Shown: positions 48,770 to 57,154 of the stretch, one piece after another
Numbering within the stretch: the first letter of the stretch is position 1
Layout of the letters: every line of letters starts with the position of its first letter
Source of the DNA: Lactobacillus gallinarum DSM 10532 = JCM 2011
GTDB lineage: Bacteria; Bacillota; Bacilli; Lactobacillales; Lactobacillaceae
Assembly: GCF_001434975.1 (NCBI RefSeq)
Contig: NZ_AZEL01000044.1
Location: forward strand, 1-64,000
Reading direction: 5' to 3'
Length of the DNA: 64,000 nucleotides
The notes under the pieces: model-generated
What the model was told of the DNA's origin: nothing
Seen by the model: only the letters and a program-made list of their open reading frames with translations
The model's database searches: none
Position numbers and translations under genes: made by a program

Positions 48770-50203
48770 TTAAAAGGCCCCCTTTGCAAATGGATCAGTA
48801 GCTCTCTTTTCGTCTCCAGCTTTTTCCCATTCTTCTGGGTCATTACGCAAGAAGCGAACAGTTAAAGCAATCATTACAATTGCCAAAATTGTAAACAATG
48901 AGAAGTAAACAATATTGGAAATTAACAATGATGTTGCTGATACACTTGGTGATACACTTTGTGCAATAGTAAATAGTCCATAAACAGTCCATGGATAACG
49001 ACCAAGTTCAGTAATTAACCAACCTGCAGTATTAACAATAAATGGTGAGAAAGTCAAAATTGCTAGTACCCATAGACACCAACGATGGCTGTAAAGACTT
49101 TCTTTGCCTTTGCGTGTCATGATCAATCCTACAATTGAAACTAAGAATAATAATGCAGCAAAGCCACACATTACACGGAATGACCAGAACAAAGTGTTAG
49201 CTGGAACATAATAATCCATCTTATGATTGTCAATCTTAGTTCCATATCTCTTTTCAAGTTGCTTATTAACTTCTTTCATACCAGTTACGGCACCTGTGGT
49301 CTTGTGGTATGAAAGAATACTCAATACATCGGGAATATCAATGTTTCCTTTTATGTCATGAGTCTTAGGATCGACATAGCCAACTACAGTCCATGGTGCT
49401 TTTTCACCGGTCGTAGTCGTTACACCTTCTGCTGCAGCGAACTTCATTGGTTGTTCATGAACCAAATATCTCATTTGGAAGTCACCGGCAACAAACTCAC
49501 AAGATGAGAAAATTAACATTAAAACCAATCCTAAACGAATAGTTTTATGATAAATCTTCTTGTTAACATCTGATATGCTACGTTTTTTAAGTAATTGGAA
49601 TGCAGCTAAACCTGTAAGAATGGTAGCACCGGTAAGCAATGCACCAAAAATTACGTGAGTATATTCATATAATAATTGACGGTTGCTAAGCAATGCACCA
49701 AAGTCAACCATGACTGCACGACCACCGCGGATACTAAATCCAACGGGATGCTGCATAAATGAGTTAGCTGTCAAAATCCAAAGTGCTGAAGTTAAAGTAC
49801 CAAAGACAATCATCCATGCAAAGAATAGGTGCAAGCCCTTCTTTACACGATCCCAGGTAAATAACCAAAGACCAATAAATGTTGATTCAATAAAGAATGA
49901 TAGCAAGGCTTCAAATGCTAATGGAGCTCCGAAAATATCACCCATGAATCTTGAATAATCTGACCAATTCATACCGAATTGGAATTCCTGAATTAATCCA
50001 GTTACCACACCAACGGCGAAAGTTAAGAGGAAGACATTTCCCCAGAATTTAGTCATTTTGCGATAATTAGGGTTTCCAGTGTGGACATACATTGATTCCA
50101 TAATCGCAACCACGAAGATTGTACCAATTGTAAATGGTACAAAGAAGAAGTGGAATATGGTCGTCATTGCGAATTGGAAACGTGCTAAACTTAACACATT
50201 CAT
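48770..50203 (-). CDS. cydA: Cytochrome bd quinol oxidase subunit I
   Basis: The 477-residue product carries the heme subunits. The N-terminal segment LARFQFAMTTIFHFFFVPFTIG holds the His18 ligand region, THVIFGALLTGATIL contains the b558 histidine, and GWLITELGRYPWTVYG is the CydA signature. The Q-loop (residues about 250-330) is of the short Gram-positive type. Many lactobacilli lack heme synthesis, so activity probably needs external heme. It is the first gene of a seven-gene run cydA-B-D-C-menG-menA-ndh. The ribosome-binding site is GGAGG. Confidence 0.96.
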   Translation of the reverse strand: MNVLSLARFQFAMTTIFHFFFVPFTIGTIFVVAIMESMYVHTGNPNYRKMTKFWGNVFLLTFAVGVVTGLIQEFQFGMNWSDYSRFMGDIFGAPLAFEALLSFFIESTFIGLWLFTWDRVKKGLHLFFAWMIVFGTLTSALWILTANSFMQHPVGFSIRGGRAVMVDFGALLSNRQLLYEYTHVIFGALLTGATILTGLAAFQLLKKRSISDVNKKIYHKTIRLGLVLMLIFSSCEFVAGDFQMRYLVHEQPMKFAAAEGVTTTTGEKAPWTVVGYVDPKTHDIKGNIDIPDVLSILSYHKTTGAVTGMKEVNKQLEKRYGTKIDNHKMDYYVPANTLFWSFRVMCGFAALLFLVSIVGLIMTRKGKESLYSHRWCLWVLAILTFSPFIVNTAGWLITELGRYPWTVYGLFTIAQSVSPSVSATSLLISNIVYFSLFTILAIVMIALTVRFLRNDPEEWEKAGDEKRATDPFAKGAF

Positions 50204-50500
50204 AATTACGCCTCCATAAAATTCTAAACTCCCTAATCTTTTAATAGGCTCACTTATAGTGTATACCTCTTAAAAAGTCTTTCAAGTCGGGCAATAATGC
50301 GTTTTCAGTAGTGTTATCTTATTTTATTCTAATTTTTCACTTTAGGCCTTACAATAACAGCTGTTATTATTAGTATTTATAAATTATTCAGCTTTATTCC
50401 TCATAAAAATTTTTAAAAATATTTTTATGTTATTAAATAATCGGTTCTTTTTAATCAGATAATCGTACTTATATCAGTATTAGTTAAGAAAGTGACCTAC
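50204..50500. promoter_or_regulatory. cydA upstream region
   Basis: About 300 bases without a gene. On the minus strand a -35-like TTGAAA lies near 50283-50288 with a TACACT-type -10 about 16 bases on, 60-70 bases before the GGAGG of cydA. A perfect 16-base palindrome lies further upstream at 50353-50368. No perfect cre or FNR-type site was recognised. Confidence 0.4.
50353..50368. promoter_or_regulatory. Perfect 16-base palindrome upstream of cydA
   Basis: AATAACAGCTGTTATT is fully self-complementary and lies 150 bases before the cydA start. It is a candidate operator for an oxygen-, heme- or redox-responsive regulator. The regulator is not known. Confidence 0.45.
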
Positions 50501-50504
50501 TAAA

Positions 50505-50541
50505 AATAAAAAAATCATCTTATTAAAAGAAGATTTTTTCA
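50505..50541 (-). terminator. Terminator of the lactate-oxidase-like gene
   Basis: The arms AAAAAATC.TCTT and AAGA.GATTTTTT form a hairpin flanked by a T-run on the minus strand. Confidence 0.75.
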
Positions 50542-50550
50542 ATTAGTTAT

Positions 50551-51783
50551 TTAATGCTCTGATGCTCCTGACGTTGCATCAGAGGCACCATTTGTCTTAA
50601 TTTGATTATCGGCTGTCTTTGGATATGGCTTCATTCTGTCAGGAGAAGTAATTGAATCCAAATTATCTGCAGTGTAATTAATATGTGCAATTTTAGCATG
50701 TTTAACGTCTTCAATAGTCTTGCATCCTGTTAATTGCATATCGATCAACAATTCTTTGTCTAATTGATCAATTACACTTTGAACACCTGGTGCTCCACCT
50801 AAGGCTAAACCATAAAGATATGGACGACCGATACCAACCATATCGGCACCCAATGCTAATGCTTTAAAGACATGTGAGCCACGACGTACGCCGGAATCAA
50901 AGATAATTGGTACCTGGTGGTTAACAGCCTTGGCAATTGCTGGCAAAACATCAATAGCTGCAGGACCACCATCTAATTGACGGCCACCATGGTTGGTAAC
51001 ATAAATACCATCAGCGCCAGCACCCATTGCTTTATAAGCATCTTCAACAGATTCAACACCCTTAACAATTACAGGTAAGCCAGTTTCTTCCTTAATGCGA
51101 CGAACATCTTCAGGACCAATCTTTTGAGCTGATGAAGCATACATTTGAGCTACACTTTGTCCTTCACCCTTACCATCAAGATAGCGGGTAAAGAAGTCCA
51201 ATGGAACTGGATAAGTAAATTTAGTTCTCAAGTTAGCTTCACGATAACCTGATACCAAAGCATCAACAGTCAAATAAATGCCCTTATAACCTGTCTTTTT
51301 AATTGCATCAAAGACCATTTCGTTAAATTTCCAATCCTTACTTAAGTAAAGTTGGAAAAATCTTGGAGCATCTGGAGCGGCTTTAGCAATATCTTCAACA
51401 CTCTTGTTAGCATAGGTACTTGATGCAAACAATGCACCAGCAGCTGCAGCACCCTTTTGCGTATCAACTTCAGCCATTGTATGTGCAATTCCGTGACATG
51501 CAATTGGTGAAATCATTACTGGAGTCTTGAGCTTCATCCCCATGAATTCAGTAGCTGTAGAAGGATTTTCCATGTCAGTTAAGGCACGAGGAATAATTTG
51601 CCAATGATTAAAGGCTGCGGTGTTATTACGCCATGTCCATTCATTCTCTGAACCAGAAGCAATGTAGTAATATGCCCCTTCTGGCATAATTTTCTTAACT
51701 CTTTGTTCAAGTTCATCGACATTAATCATATGCAAATATTCTTCCCGATCGCTTTGTGGGAATCCTTTGTAATATACTGTCAT
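50551..51783 (-). CDS. lox: FMN-dependent alpha-hydroxy-acid oxidase, probably L-lactate oxidase
   Basis: The 410-residue product is a TIM-barrel flavoprotein. PEGAYYYIASGSENEWTWRNN carries the FMN/substrate tyrosine. PVMISPIACHGIAHT, FQLYLSKDWKF and VIVKGVESVEDA line the FMN site. The catalytic histidine is in VTNHGGRQLDGG, and the last FMN loop is FDSGVRRGSHVFKALALGADMVGIGRPYLYG in two parts. The overall pattern follows Aerococcus lactate oxidase. That enzyme turns L-lactate and oxygen into pyruvate and hydrogen peroxide, but related members act on other 2-hydroxy acids. The last 25 residues are a low-complexity Ala/Ser/Asn tail. It neighbours the respiratory cluster. The ribosome-binding site is GAGG. 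Confidence 0.85.
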   Translation of the reverse strand: MTVYYKGFPQSDREEYLHMINVDELEQRVKKIMPEGAYYYIASGSENEWTWRNNTAAFNHWQIIPRALTDMENPSTATEFMGMKLKTPVMISPIACHGIAHTMAEVDTQKGAAAAGALFASSTYANKSVEDIAKAAPDAPRFFQLYLSKDWKFNEMVFDAIKKTGYKGIYLTVDALVSGYREANLRTKFTYPVPLDFFTRYLDGKGEGQSVAQMYASSAQKIGPEDVRRIKEETGLPVIVKGVESVEDAYKAMGAGADGIYVTNHGGRQLDGGPAAIDVLPAIAKAVNHQVPIIFDSGVRRGSHVFKALALGADMVGIGRPYLYGLALGGAPGVQSVIDQLDKELLIDMQLTGCKTIEDVKHAKIAHINYTADNLDSITSPDRMKPYPKTADNQIKTNGASDATSGASEH

Positions 51784-51942
51784 ATCTTGTGCCTCTTTCT
51801 ACATAAATTTTATAAATCTGTTCAGCTTTCATTATTACACCAAAACATTATTTCTGTTAGTGAAAAGGCTTACAAACATTATAATTATCATAATGTAGTC
51901 CGTTATCTTATTTTGACTAAATAAAGAATAAAAAATCAATCG

Positions 51943-52377
51943 ATGAGAAAGATCTATTTACACAAACTTCTTGACAGTCTCAGAGCTAGCGATACTTTAG
52001 AAATTGTTACTAATAAACAAATATCTTATCAAAGACTAAAAGGCTTAAAAGAAGAGTATTTCGGTTCTTTCGAAGGTCAAGATGAACGTCTTAACCCTCA
52101 AGTTCCTTACAACGATTTTTTTGTTCAATATGGTGGTGAAAATCAAAAAGACGTGCAAAAGCGTGTATTTGATACAATTTCAAGTTTTATGGCTAAAGCC
52201 CAACCCAATGAGAAAGTTATTGCCGTCTCACATGCCGGAGCCTGCTTTAATTTCTTAATTGCCATCGGAGTTGATCCACAGCAATTTTTAAAAAAGAGAT
52301 TTGGCAATTGTTCTATTCTTGTAATTGATTACAAAAATGGAAAATTTAAACTAGAAGATTTAATTAATCCAAACTAA
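51943..52377 (+). pseudogene. Histidine phosphatase (phosphoglycerate mutase-like), 5' end replaced by IS terminus
   Basis: The frame from ATG 51943 is 144 codons. Its first 13 residues (MRKIYLHKLLDSL) are encoded by the IS end. Genuine family sequence begins at RASDTLEIVTNKQISYQRLKG. The distal half is kept: LKEEYFGSFEGQDE, KDVQKRVFDTISSFMAK and the second catalytic histidine in VIAVSHAGACFNF. The N-terminal RHGxT motif with the phospho-acceptor histidine is gone, so the product cannot be active. There is no ribosome-binding site before the ATG. A normal terminator remains after the stop. Confidence 0.85.
51956..51981. mobile_element. Solo insertion-sequence terminus fused to a phosphatase gene
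   Basis: Read outward to inward on the minus strand it begins GAGACTGTCAAGAAGTTTG and continues TGTAAAT. It matches the IS end at 1-55 in spacing and sequence. No transposase remains nearby. The element's edge at 51981 directly abuts codons of the truncated gene that follows. Confidence 0.65.
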
Positions 52378-52408
52378 AAAAGGCGTCGACAATCGACGTC
52401 TTTTTTAC
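52376..52408 (+). terminator. Terminator of the truncated phosphatase gene
   Basis: The stem GGCGTCGA/TCGACGTC is followed by TTTTTT. It may also serve the convergent lipoprotein gene, since AAAAAA lies on the other side. Confidence 0.8.
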
Positions 52409-52417
52409 ATTCATAAT

Positions 52418-53404
52418 CTAATACTTCAAATCACTAAATTGCTTATTAGAATTCTTCTTTGCAAGAGCTTCACTCTTCCAGTAAACAGCATTAGTGCGGC
52501 CGTTTGAATTAGCTGAGACGATCACACTTTGACCATCTTCAGTATGTGGTGCCAAGTATGTACTACCCTGTCCTGGAGTTTGACCCATATTGGTAAAGCT
52601 ATAGAAACTAATACCATTAATTGTAGTTTGCTTCATATAACCATCTGAAGTACTTGAACCACTGTTCTTAGCCTTAACATTCATGCTAAAACCAGCTTCA
52701 TCATTAATTTTATTATCAGTTACAGTCAAAGTGTCAATATTGCCGTTGCCTGTATCAGCAGTGTACCAAGTACCTTGAAGTGATGAAGGAATCACACTAG
52801 CACTAGTAGTTGTAGTCTTTTGTGCATCTTCATCGCCTTCTAATTTGACATTTAATTGTGTTTTTTCAGCTAATTGTTTTACTAAATCAGCAGCTTTCTT
52901 TTGGTTAAGGTAAGCAACGATATCTTTCAAACCAGTAGTTCCTAAATTACGTTGCTTAACAAAAATAGTAACTTGTTTATTGGCACCATCACCAGCTAGC
53001 ATATAACGCGCATTACTGCTCTTGCCGGTACCACTAACTTCATAAACATAACCGCTATTATCTGAGGTAATGCCTGTAGCATCTTTACTTCTAAATGCTA
53101 CACCTAAATTTCCTTGCTTAGCGGCATTAACAGCAATTTCCCAAGTATCACCGTATTTTTGTGCCGCATAAACTGCAATGGCACTGGCAGTGGTCTTGTA
53201 ATCCATCTTGCTTGCAGACAACTTAGTATATGTATCTTTATTCTTGGAACTAGCTGTTGAAGTACTAGAGTTATCACTTGAATTCTTAGCAACTTTACTT
53301 GTTTTAGATTGTGATGATTGTGTATTGCTTTGTGTAGTTTGACTGCATCCTGCTAAAGTTAAAGCCGCAGAAATTGCAACCAACACAGTTAATTTATGTT
53401 TCAA
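52418..53404 (-). CDS. Lipoprotein, tandem paralogue 1
   Basis: The 328-residue product has a lipobox LTLAGC with lipid-modified Cys20. A Ser/Thr/Asn-rich linker runs to about residue 58. A first domain (about 62-200) starts KMDYKTTASAIAVYAAQKYG and includes YVYEVSGTGKSSNARYML and LKDIVAYLNQKKAADLVKQL. A second domain begins PSSLQGTWYTADTGNGN and ends AVYWKSEALAKKNSNKQFSD. The same two-domain plan occurs in the next two genes. The family is not recognised. Location on the outer face of the membrane is inferred from the lipobox. The second domain may be a calycin-like beta-barrel (GTW start), which is speculation. Confidence 0.75.
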   Translation of the reverse strand: MKHKLTVLVAISAALTLAGCSQTTQSNTQSSQSKTSKVAKNSSDNSSTSTASSKNKDTYTKLSASKMDYKTTASAIAVYAAQKYGDTWEIAVNAAKQGNLGVAFRSKDATGITSDNSGYVYEVSGTGKSSNARYMLAGDGANKQVTIFVKQRNLGTTGLKDIVAYLNQKKAADLVKQLAEKTQLNVKLEGDEDAQKTTTTSASVIPSSLQGTWYTADTGNGNIDTLTVTDNKINDEAGFSMNVKAKNSGSSTSDGYMKQTTINGISFYSFTNMGQTPGQGSTYLAPHTEDGQSVIVSANSNGRTNAVYWKSEALAKKNSNKQFSDLKY

Positions 53405-53507
53405 CAGAATTTCCCCTTTTCTTATTCGTTTCTATTGCTTTTCCTAATAATATTATGAAAAAGAATAAATGCCAACTTTTAAAGCAAAAATTTCCTAAAA
53501 CTTATAC

Positions 53508-54413
53508 TTACTTTAAGCTTTTAAATTCAGCATTCACATTATTTTTAGCAATTGTTGTTGATTTCCAATAGGAATCAAGATAATCTCCGGTATCTACACT
53601 ATAGGTTACTACCGCCGGATTTCTACCATTTTTTTGTACAGTATACAAAAAGCCAAAGTTTTGTGCTCCTAAGCTTTGGACATGATAACAATCAATACCA
53701 TTAATATTCTCGATTCGAGCTCTAGCCCAGTGCTTAGTTTGTTGGAAGGATTCCGTAGTAACTACAGCAGTTGATATCCTATGAATCTCTTCTCCTTCAA
53801 TAGTATGAGCAGTGATCACTAGCTTTTTACCCTTTTTATTGTACCAAATACCACGAAGTTTTTTAGGAATATAAGCTAACCCTGCATCCCCTTTAACCCC
53901 ATATTTATTTGAAGTAATCCGAGCACCCAATACAGTCTTAGCAGATAATCTTTTCACTTCTTCAGATTTTTGATGATCATTTAAAAAAGTTAAAATCGAA
54001 TTCAAACTAACAGTAGCTATTTTCTTTTTATGGTTAAAAAATGAGACTTCATCTTTCTTCAACGTGTAGAAAGTATTTTGTTCTTTTCCGTTACCAGTAA
54101 CCTGGTAAATATAGCCCTGCCCTTTAAAAATACGGCTAAAACCTGTTTTACTTTTAATACTGATACTTAAATGATTTTTTACCGCTTGCTTATATGCGTC
54201 TTGCCATTTTCCTTTATATTTCATGGCTGCATAAATTGTAATTGCACTAGCCTGTGATGTCTTGGTTAATTTATTAGCAGTTAAATTCTTTGAAACTTGC
54301 TTTTGAGTATTGTTGTCGACACTTTTATCATGCTGAGTGGAATTTTGACTACAAGCACTGAGATTTAGAGCTGTAGCTATTAAAAAAATTAATACTAATA
54401 TCTTTTTGCTCAT
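53508..54413 (-). CDS. Lipoprotein, tandem paralogue 2
   Basis: The 301-residue product has lipobox LNLSAC (Cys21) and a short polar linker. Domain 1 opens with SQASAITIYAAMKYKGKWQD, and includes GYIYQVTGNGKEQNTFYTL and LNSILTFLNDHQKSEEVKRL. Domain 2 opens with PKKLRGIWYNKKGKKL and ends SYWKSTTIAKNNVNAEFKSL. Order, spacing and anchor motifs match the flanking paralogues, but identity looks moderate, so the duplications appear old. It has separate flanking gaps of about 100-140 bases. The function is unknown. Confidence 0.75.
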   Translation of the reverse strand: MSKKILVLIFLIATALNLSACSQNSTQHDKSVDNNTQKQVSKNLTANKLTKTSQASAITIYAAMKYKGKWQDAYKQAVKNHLSISIKSKTGFSRIFKGQGYIYQVTGNGKEQNTFYTLKKDEVSFFNHKKKIATVSLNSILTFLNDHQKSEEVKRLSAKTVLGARITSNKYGVKGDAGLAYIPKKLRGIWYNKKGKKLVITAHTIEGEEIHRISTAVVTTESFQQTKHWARARIENINGIDCYHVQSLGAQNFGFLYTVQKNGRNPAVVTYSVDTGDYLDSYWKSTTIAKNNVNAEFKSLK

Positions 54414-54446
54414 TGCAATACTTTCAACATTCTTCCCGATAATACA

Positions 54447-54476
54447 AAAATACCCCTAACGAAAATTAGGGATACT
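54447..54476 (-). terminator. Possible terminator of lipoprotein paralogue 3
   Basis: The arms CCCTAA/TTAGGG are flanked on the minus strand by TATTTTTGTATT. It lies about 80 bases after the gene ending at 54553. Confidence 0.5.
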
Positions 54477-54552
54477 AATTAGCATTTTTATTATATAGCA
54501 TTTTACATTAGAAAGTTGATTTTGTTAAATTCATTAAAGCTTTTTTAGCAAA

Positions 54553-55584
54553 TTAATCCATTTCTCGATAACGCAAATCATGGAACTTCTTTCCAGCATA
54601 TTTTTGAGCTAATTCTGGTGTTTTCCAATATACCGCATCGGTCCATATGCCTGCACCTCCAGCTAATATTAATACAGGTTGACTTTCTTCTGTATGGAGA
54701 GCATAAAACTCACCATCGCCAGCGGTTTCATTCCAACCATAGATGTTATAGTACAGCTTATTATCTTTTGGCTTGCTTTCAGGCACTTTAAACTTAGAAA
54801 TAGTTGCCCAATGCTTGGTTTTAGCCCAATAAGCCTTATCTTGATCATGATCACCGCGATCACGATCTGGGTTCATTTTATGCAGTTCTGTCGTAACTGT
54901 ACGCCCATCTTCTGTCTCTTCGATAGTATGTTCAGTAAAAGTTACGGTTGCTTTTTCATGATTATCATATGAGTACCAAGTTCCTAGCATCTCTGCAGGT
55001 GCATTATCTAAACCTCTATCGCCTGCTATTTTCGTAGTACTAGAGCCATTTGAATTATTATCAGCTGTACCTAAAACCACATCATTAGCTAGTCTTTTAA
55101 CAATGCCAGCACTATTATGTGTATTTAAATATTTAACCATTTTATCTACTGTAATTGAGCCTAATTCAGTTTGATTATCATAGATAAAAATCTGGTCATC
55201 ATTTAATGTATAGCATGCTCCACTATTTTGTTTATCAGCACTTACTCCATATACATATCCCTGACCATTAGTGATTTTGGGATAATCGCTTCGATTATGA
55301 AAACTAATTTTTAAGCCATTAGTTCTTGCTTCATTTAATACTTTTACCCAAGTTCCATGATATTTATTTGCAGCACACACCGTAATAGCACTTGCAATTT
55401 CTTTAGGTGTCAGCTTTGTAGATAACCTGACTCCATCTTCATTTACGATTTTCTTAGAAGAATGTTTTTTGACTACCGCTATTTTCTTTTCTTGATGCTG
55501 CGTTTTATGACTCACGGGACTGCACCCTGTCAAAAGTAACAAACTACAACAAGTAATTAACCCAACTTTTATCTTTTTGTTCAA
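54553..55584 (-). CDS. Lipoprotein, tandem paralogue 3
   Basis: The 343-residue product has lipobox LLLTGC (Cys21) followed by a Lys/His-rich linker. Domain 1 starts PKEIASAITVCAANKYHGTW, and contains GYVYGVSADKQNSGACYTL and VDKMVKYLNTHNSAGIVKRL. Domain 2 starts PAEMLGTWYSYDNHEKATVT and ends AVYWKTPELAQKYAGKKFHD. It carries an insertion (MNPDRDRGDHDQDKAYWAKT) absent from paralogue 1. It is the outermost of the three and lies next to the glnA terminator. The function is unknown. Confidence 0.75.
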   Translation of the reverse strand: MNKKIKVGLITCCSLLLLTGCSPVSHKTQHQEKKIAVVKKHSSKKIVNEDGVRLSTKLTPKEIASAITVCAANKYHGTWVKVLNEARTNGLKISFHNRSDYPKITNGQGYVYGVSADKQNSGACYTLNDDQIFIYDNQTELGSITVDKMVKYLNTHNSAGIVKRLANDVVLGTADNNSNGSSTTKIAGDRGLDNAPAEMLGTWYSYDNHEKATVTFTEHTIEETEDGRTVTTELHKMNPDRDRGDHDQDKAYWAKTKHWATISKFKVPESKPKDNKLYYNIYGWNETAGDGEFYALHTEESQPVLILAGGAGIWTDAVYWKTPELAQKYAGKKFHDLRYREMD

Positions 55585-55632
55585 CTTTTTTCTCCATCGT
55601 TATAATCAAAATATCCATTTTTGATTATACAA

Positions 55633-55666
55633 CAAAAAACCCCTCATAGCTTCGAACTATGAGGAT
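55633..55666 (-). terminator. Terminator of glnA
   Basis: The stem CCTCATAG/CTATGAGG is followed by GGTTTTTTG on the minus strand. Confidence 0.85.
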
Positions 55667-55684
55667 TCTTATTAATTAGCTATT

Positions 55685-57022
55685 TTACCAGTTCATGTAA
55701 CGTTGACGTTCCCAATCTGAAACTGATTGTGAATACTTAGACCATTCTAATTCTTTAGATTCAATAAAGCTATGAGTTAAGTGATCACCTAAAGCTGACT
55801 TGATTAAATCATCATTCTTAAATGCCTTAATTGCGTTGTGAAGAGTAGTTGGCAATGGTTTGATACCATGTTCTGCTCTTTCTTCTTCAGTCATTTCAAA
55901 GATGTTTTCTTCAACTGGCTTCATTGGCATCTTTTGTTCCTTAATGCCGTTAAGACCAGCAGTCAAACATGCAGCAAGTAAAAGATATGGGTTAGCAGTT
56001 GGGTCAGCTGAACGCATTTCCAAACGAGTGTTAATTTCACCAGCACTAGGAATACGTACAAGTGGTGAACGGTTCTTAGCAGCCCAAGCAATGTATACAG
56101 GAGCTTCAAAACCAGGAATCAAACGCTTGTATGAGTTAACAGTTGGGTTACCAATTGCAGTAATTGCACGAGCGTGCTCCAAAATACCATTTAAGAAGTA
56201 AAGAGCAGTATCTGAAAGGTGGAATTCACCATTTTCATCGTAGAAGACATTACGCTTACCCTTAAAGAGTGACATATTGTTGTGCATACCGTTACCAGCT
56301 TGGCCTTCAACAGGCTTAGCCATAAATGTAGCAAACAAACCATGCTTTCTTGCAATTTGACGAGTAACCATCTTGAAGGTTTGGCATCTATCTGCAGTAG
56401 TCAATGCATCATCAAATCTAAAGTCAATTTCTTGTTGACCATCACCTACTTCATGGTGAGCTGCTTCAACTTCAAAGCCCATACCTTCCAAAGTTTCAAC
56501 GATTTCACGACGACATCTTGCGCCTTCATCATCTGAAGTCATATCAAAGTATGATGCATGATCTGGAACGTCGGTAGTCCAATTACCATCTTCATCTAAC
56601 TTGAAAAGGTGAAATTCCATTTCAAAACCAATATCAAATGTATCAAAGCCTGCTTCTTTCATTTGACCAATAACACGCTTCAAGTTGTTTCTTGGGTCAC
56701 CTGCAAAAGGCTTGCCATCAGTTGTATGAACTGAACAAATCAAACGTCCAATCTTACCACCGTGTTCATCACCCCAAGGTAAAACTGTCCAAGTTGAAAA
56801 GTCAGGATATAAAACCATGTCACTTTCTTCAAGACGAACAAAGCCATCAATTGAAGAACCATCAAAACGAATATCGTTATTCAAAACTTTGTCTAATTGA
56901 CTCTTAGGTACTTCAACAGCCTTTTCAGTACCATTAATATCAGTAAAGCAAAGACGTAAAAATCTAACGTCTTTATCTTCAACTTCTTTTCTAATTTCTT
57001 CTGCAGTATATTGTTTACTCAT
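55685..57022 (-). CDS. glnA: Glutamine synthetase type I
   Basis: The start at 57022 ([14 protein letters not shown]) is used because AGGTGG lies 8 bases before it; the GTG at 57034 overlaps that site. The product has 445 residues. Signatures are [17 protein letters not shown], the metal/ATP region [30 protein letters not shown] and [10 protein letters not shown]. It makes glutamine from glutamate, ammonia and ATP. It lacks the adenylylation-type tail and is a feedback-regulated Gram-positive form. No glnR is found upstream, where a PLP-enzyme gene lies instead. Confidence 0.96.
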   Translation of the reverse strand: MSKQYTAEEIRKEVEDKDVRFLRLCFTDINGTEKAVEVPKSQLDKVLNNDIRFDGSSIDGFVRLEESDMVLYPDFSTWTVLPWGDEHGGKIGRLICSVHTTDGKPFAGDPRNNLKRVIGQMKEAGFDTFDIGFEMEFHLFKLDEDGNWTTDVPDHASYFDMTSDDEGARCRREIVETLEGMGFEVEAAHHEVGDGQQEIDFRFDDALTTADRCQTFKMVTRQIARKHGLFATFMAKPVEGQAGNGMHNNMSLFKGKRNVFYDENGEFHLSDTALYFLNGILEHARAITAIGNPTVNSYKRLIPGFEAPVYIAWAAKNRSPLVRIPSAGEINTRLEMRSADPTANPYLLLAACLTAGLNGIKEQKMPMKPVEENIFEMTEEERAEHGIKPLPTTLHNAIKAFKNDDLIKSALGDHLTHSFIESKELEWSKYSQSVSDWERQRYMNW

Positions 57023-57110
57023 AGTTTTATCCACCTATAAAAACAAAAATATTAAATTGATATGGTCCTATGATTTATTTTTATCTCCTAGAACTGACTA
57101 ATACAATAGC

Positions 57111-57139
57111 AGACCAATTTATAAATGTCAAATTGGTCT
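57111..57139. repeat. Perfect inverted repeat between glnA and the PLP-enzyme gene
   Basis: The arms AGACCAATTT and AAATTGGTCT are exact complements, 10 bases each with a 9-base loop. Neither side has a T-run, so it is not a typical terminator. It lies 89 bases upstream of glnA and 16 bases after the upstream gene. It could be an operator or a structured leader element. Confidence 0.5.
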
Positions 57140-57154
57140 AGTAAAAATTTAAAA

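Noticed and set aside
49683-49958. 91-codon plus-strand frame inside cydA
   Set aside because: Antisense to a well-conserved oxidase gene. There is no independent evidence of coding.
53374-53571. 65-codon plus-strand frame between lipoprotein genes
   Set aside because: It overlaps the starts and ends of two minus-strand genes and the promoter gap. No ribosome-binding site was seen.
54679-54972. 97-codon plus-strand frame
   Set aside because: Antisense to the third lipoprotein gene, with no ribosome-binding site.
52418-55584. Conjugation or toxin-immunity cluster
   Set aside because: The three lipoproteins are paralogues of each other, with no mobilisation, toxin or immunity gene beside them.
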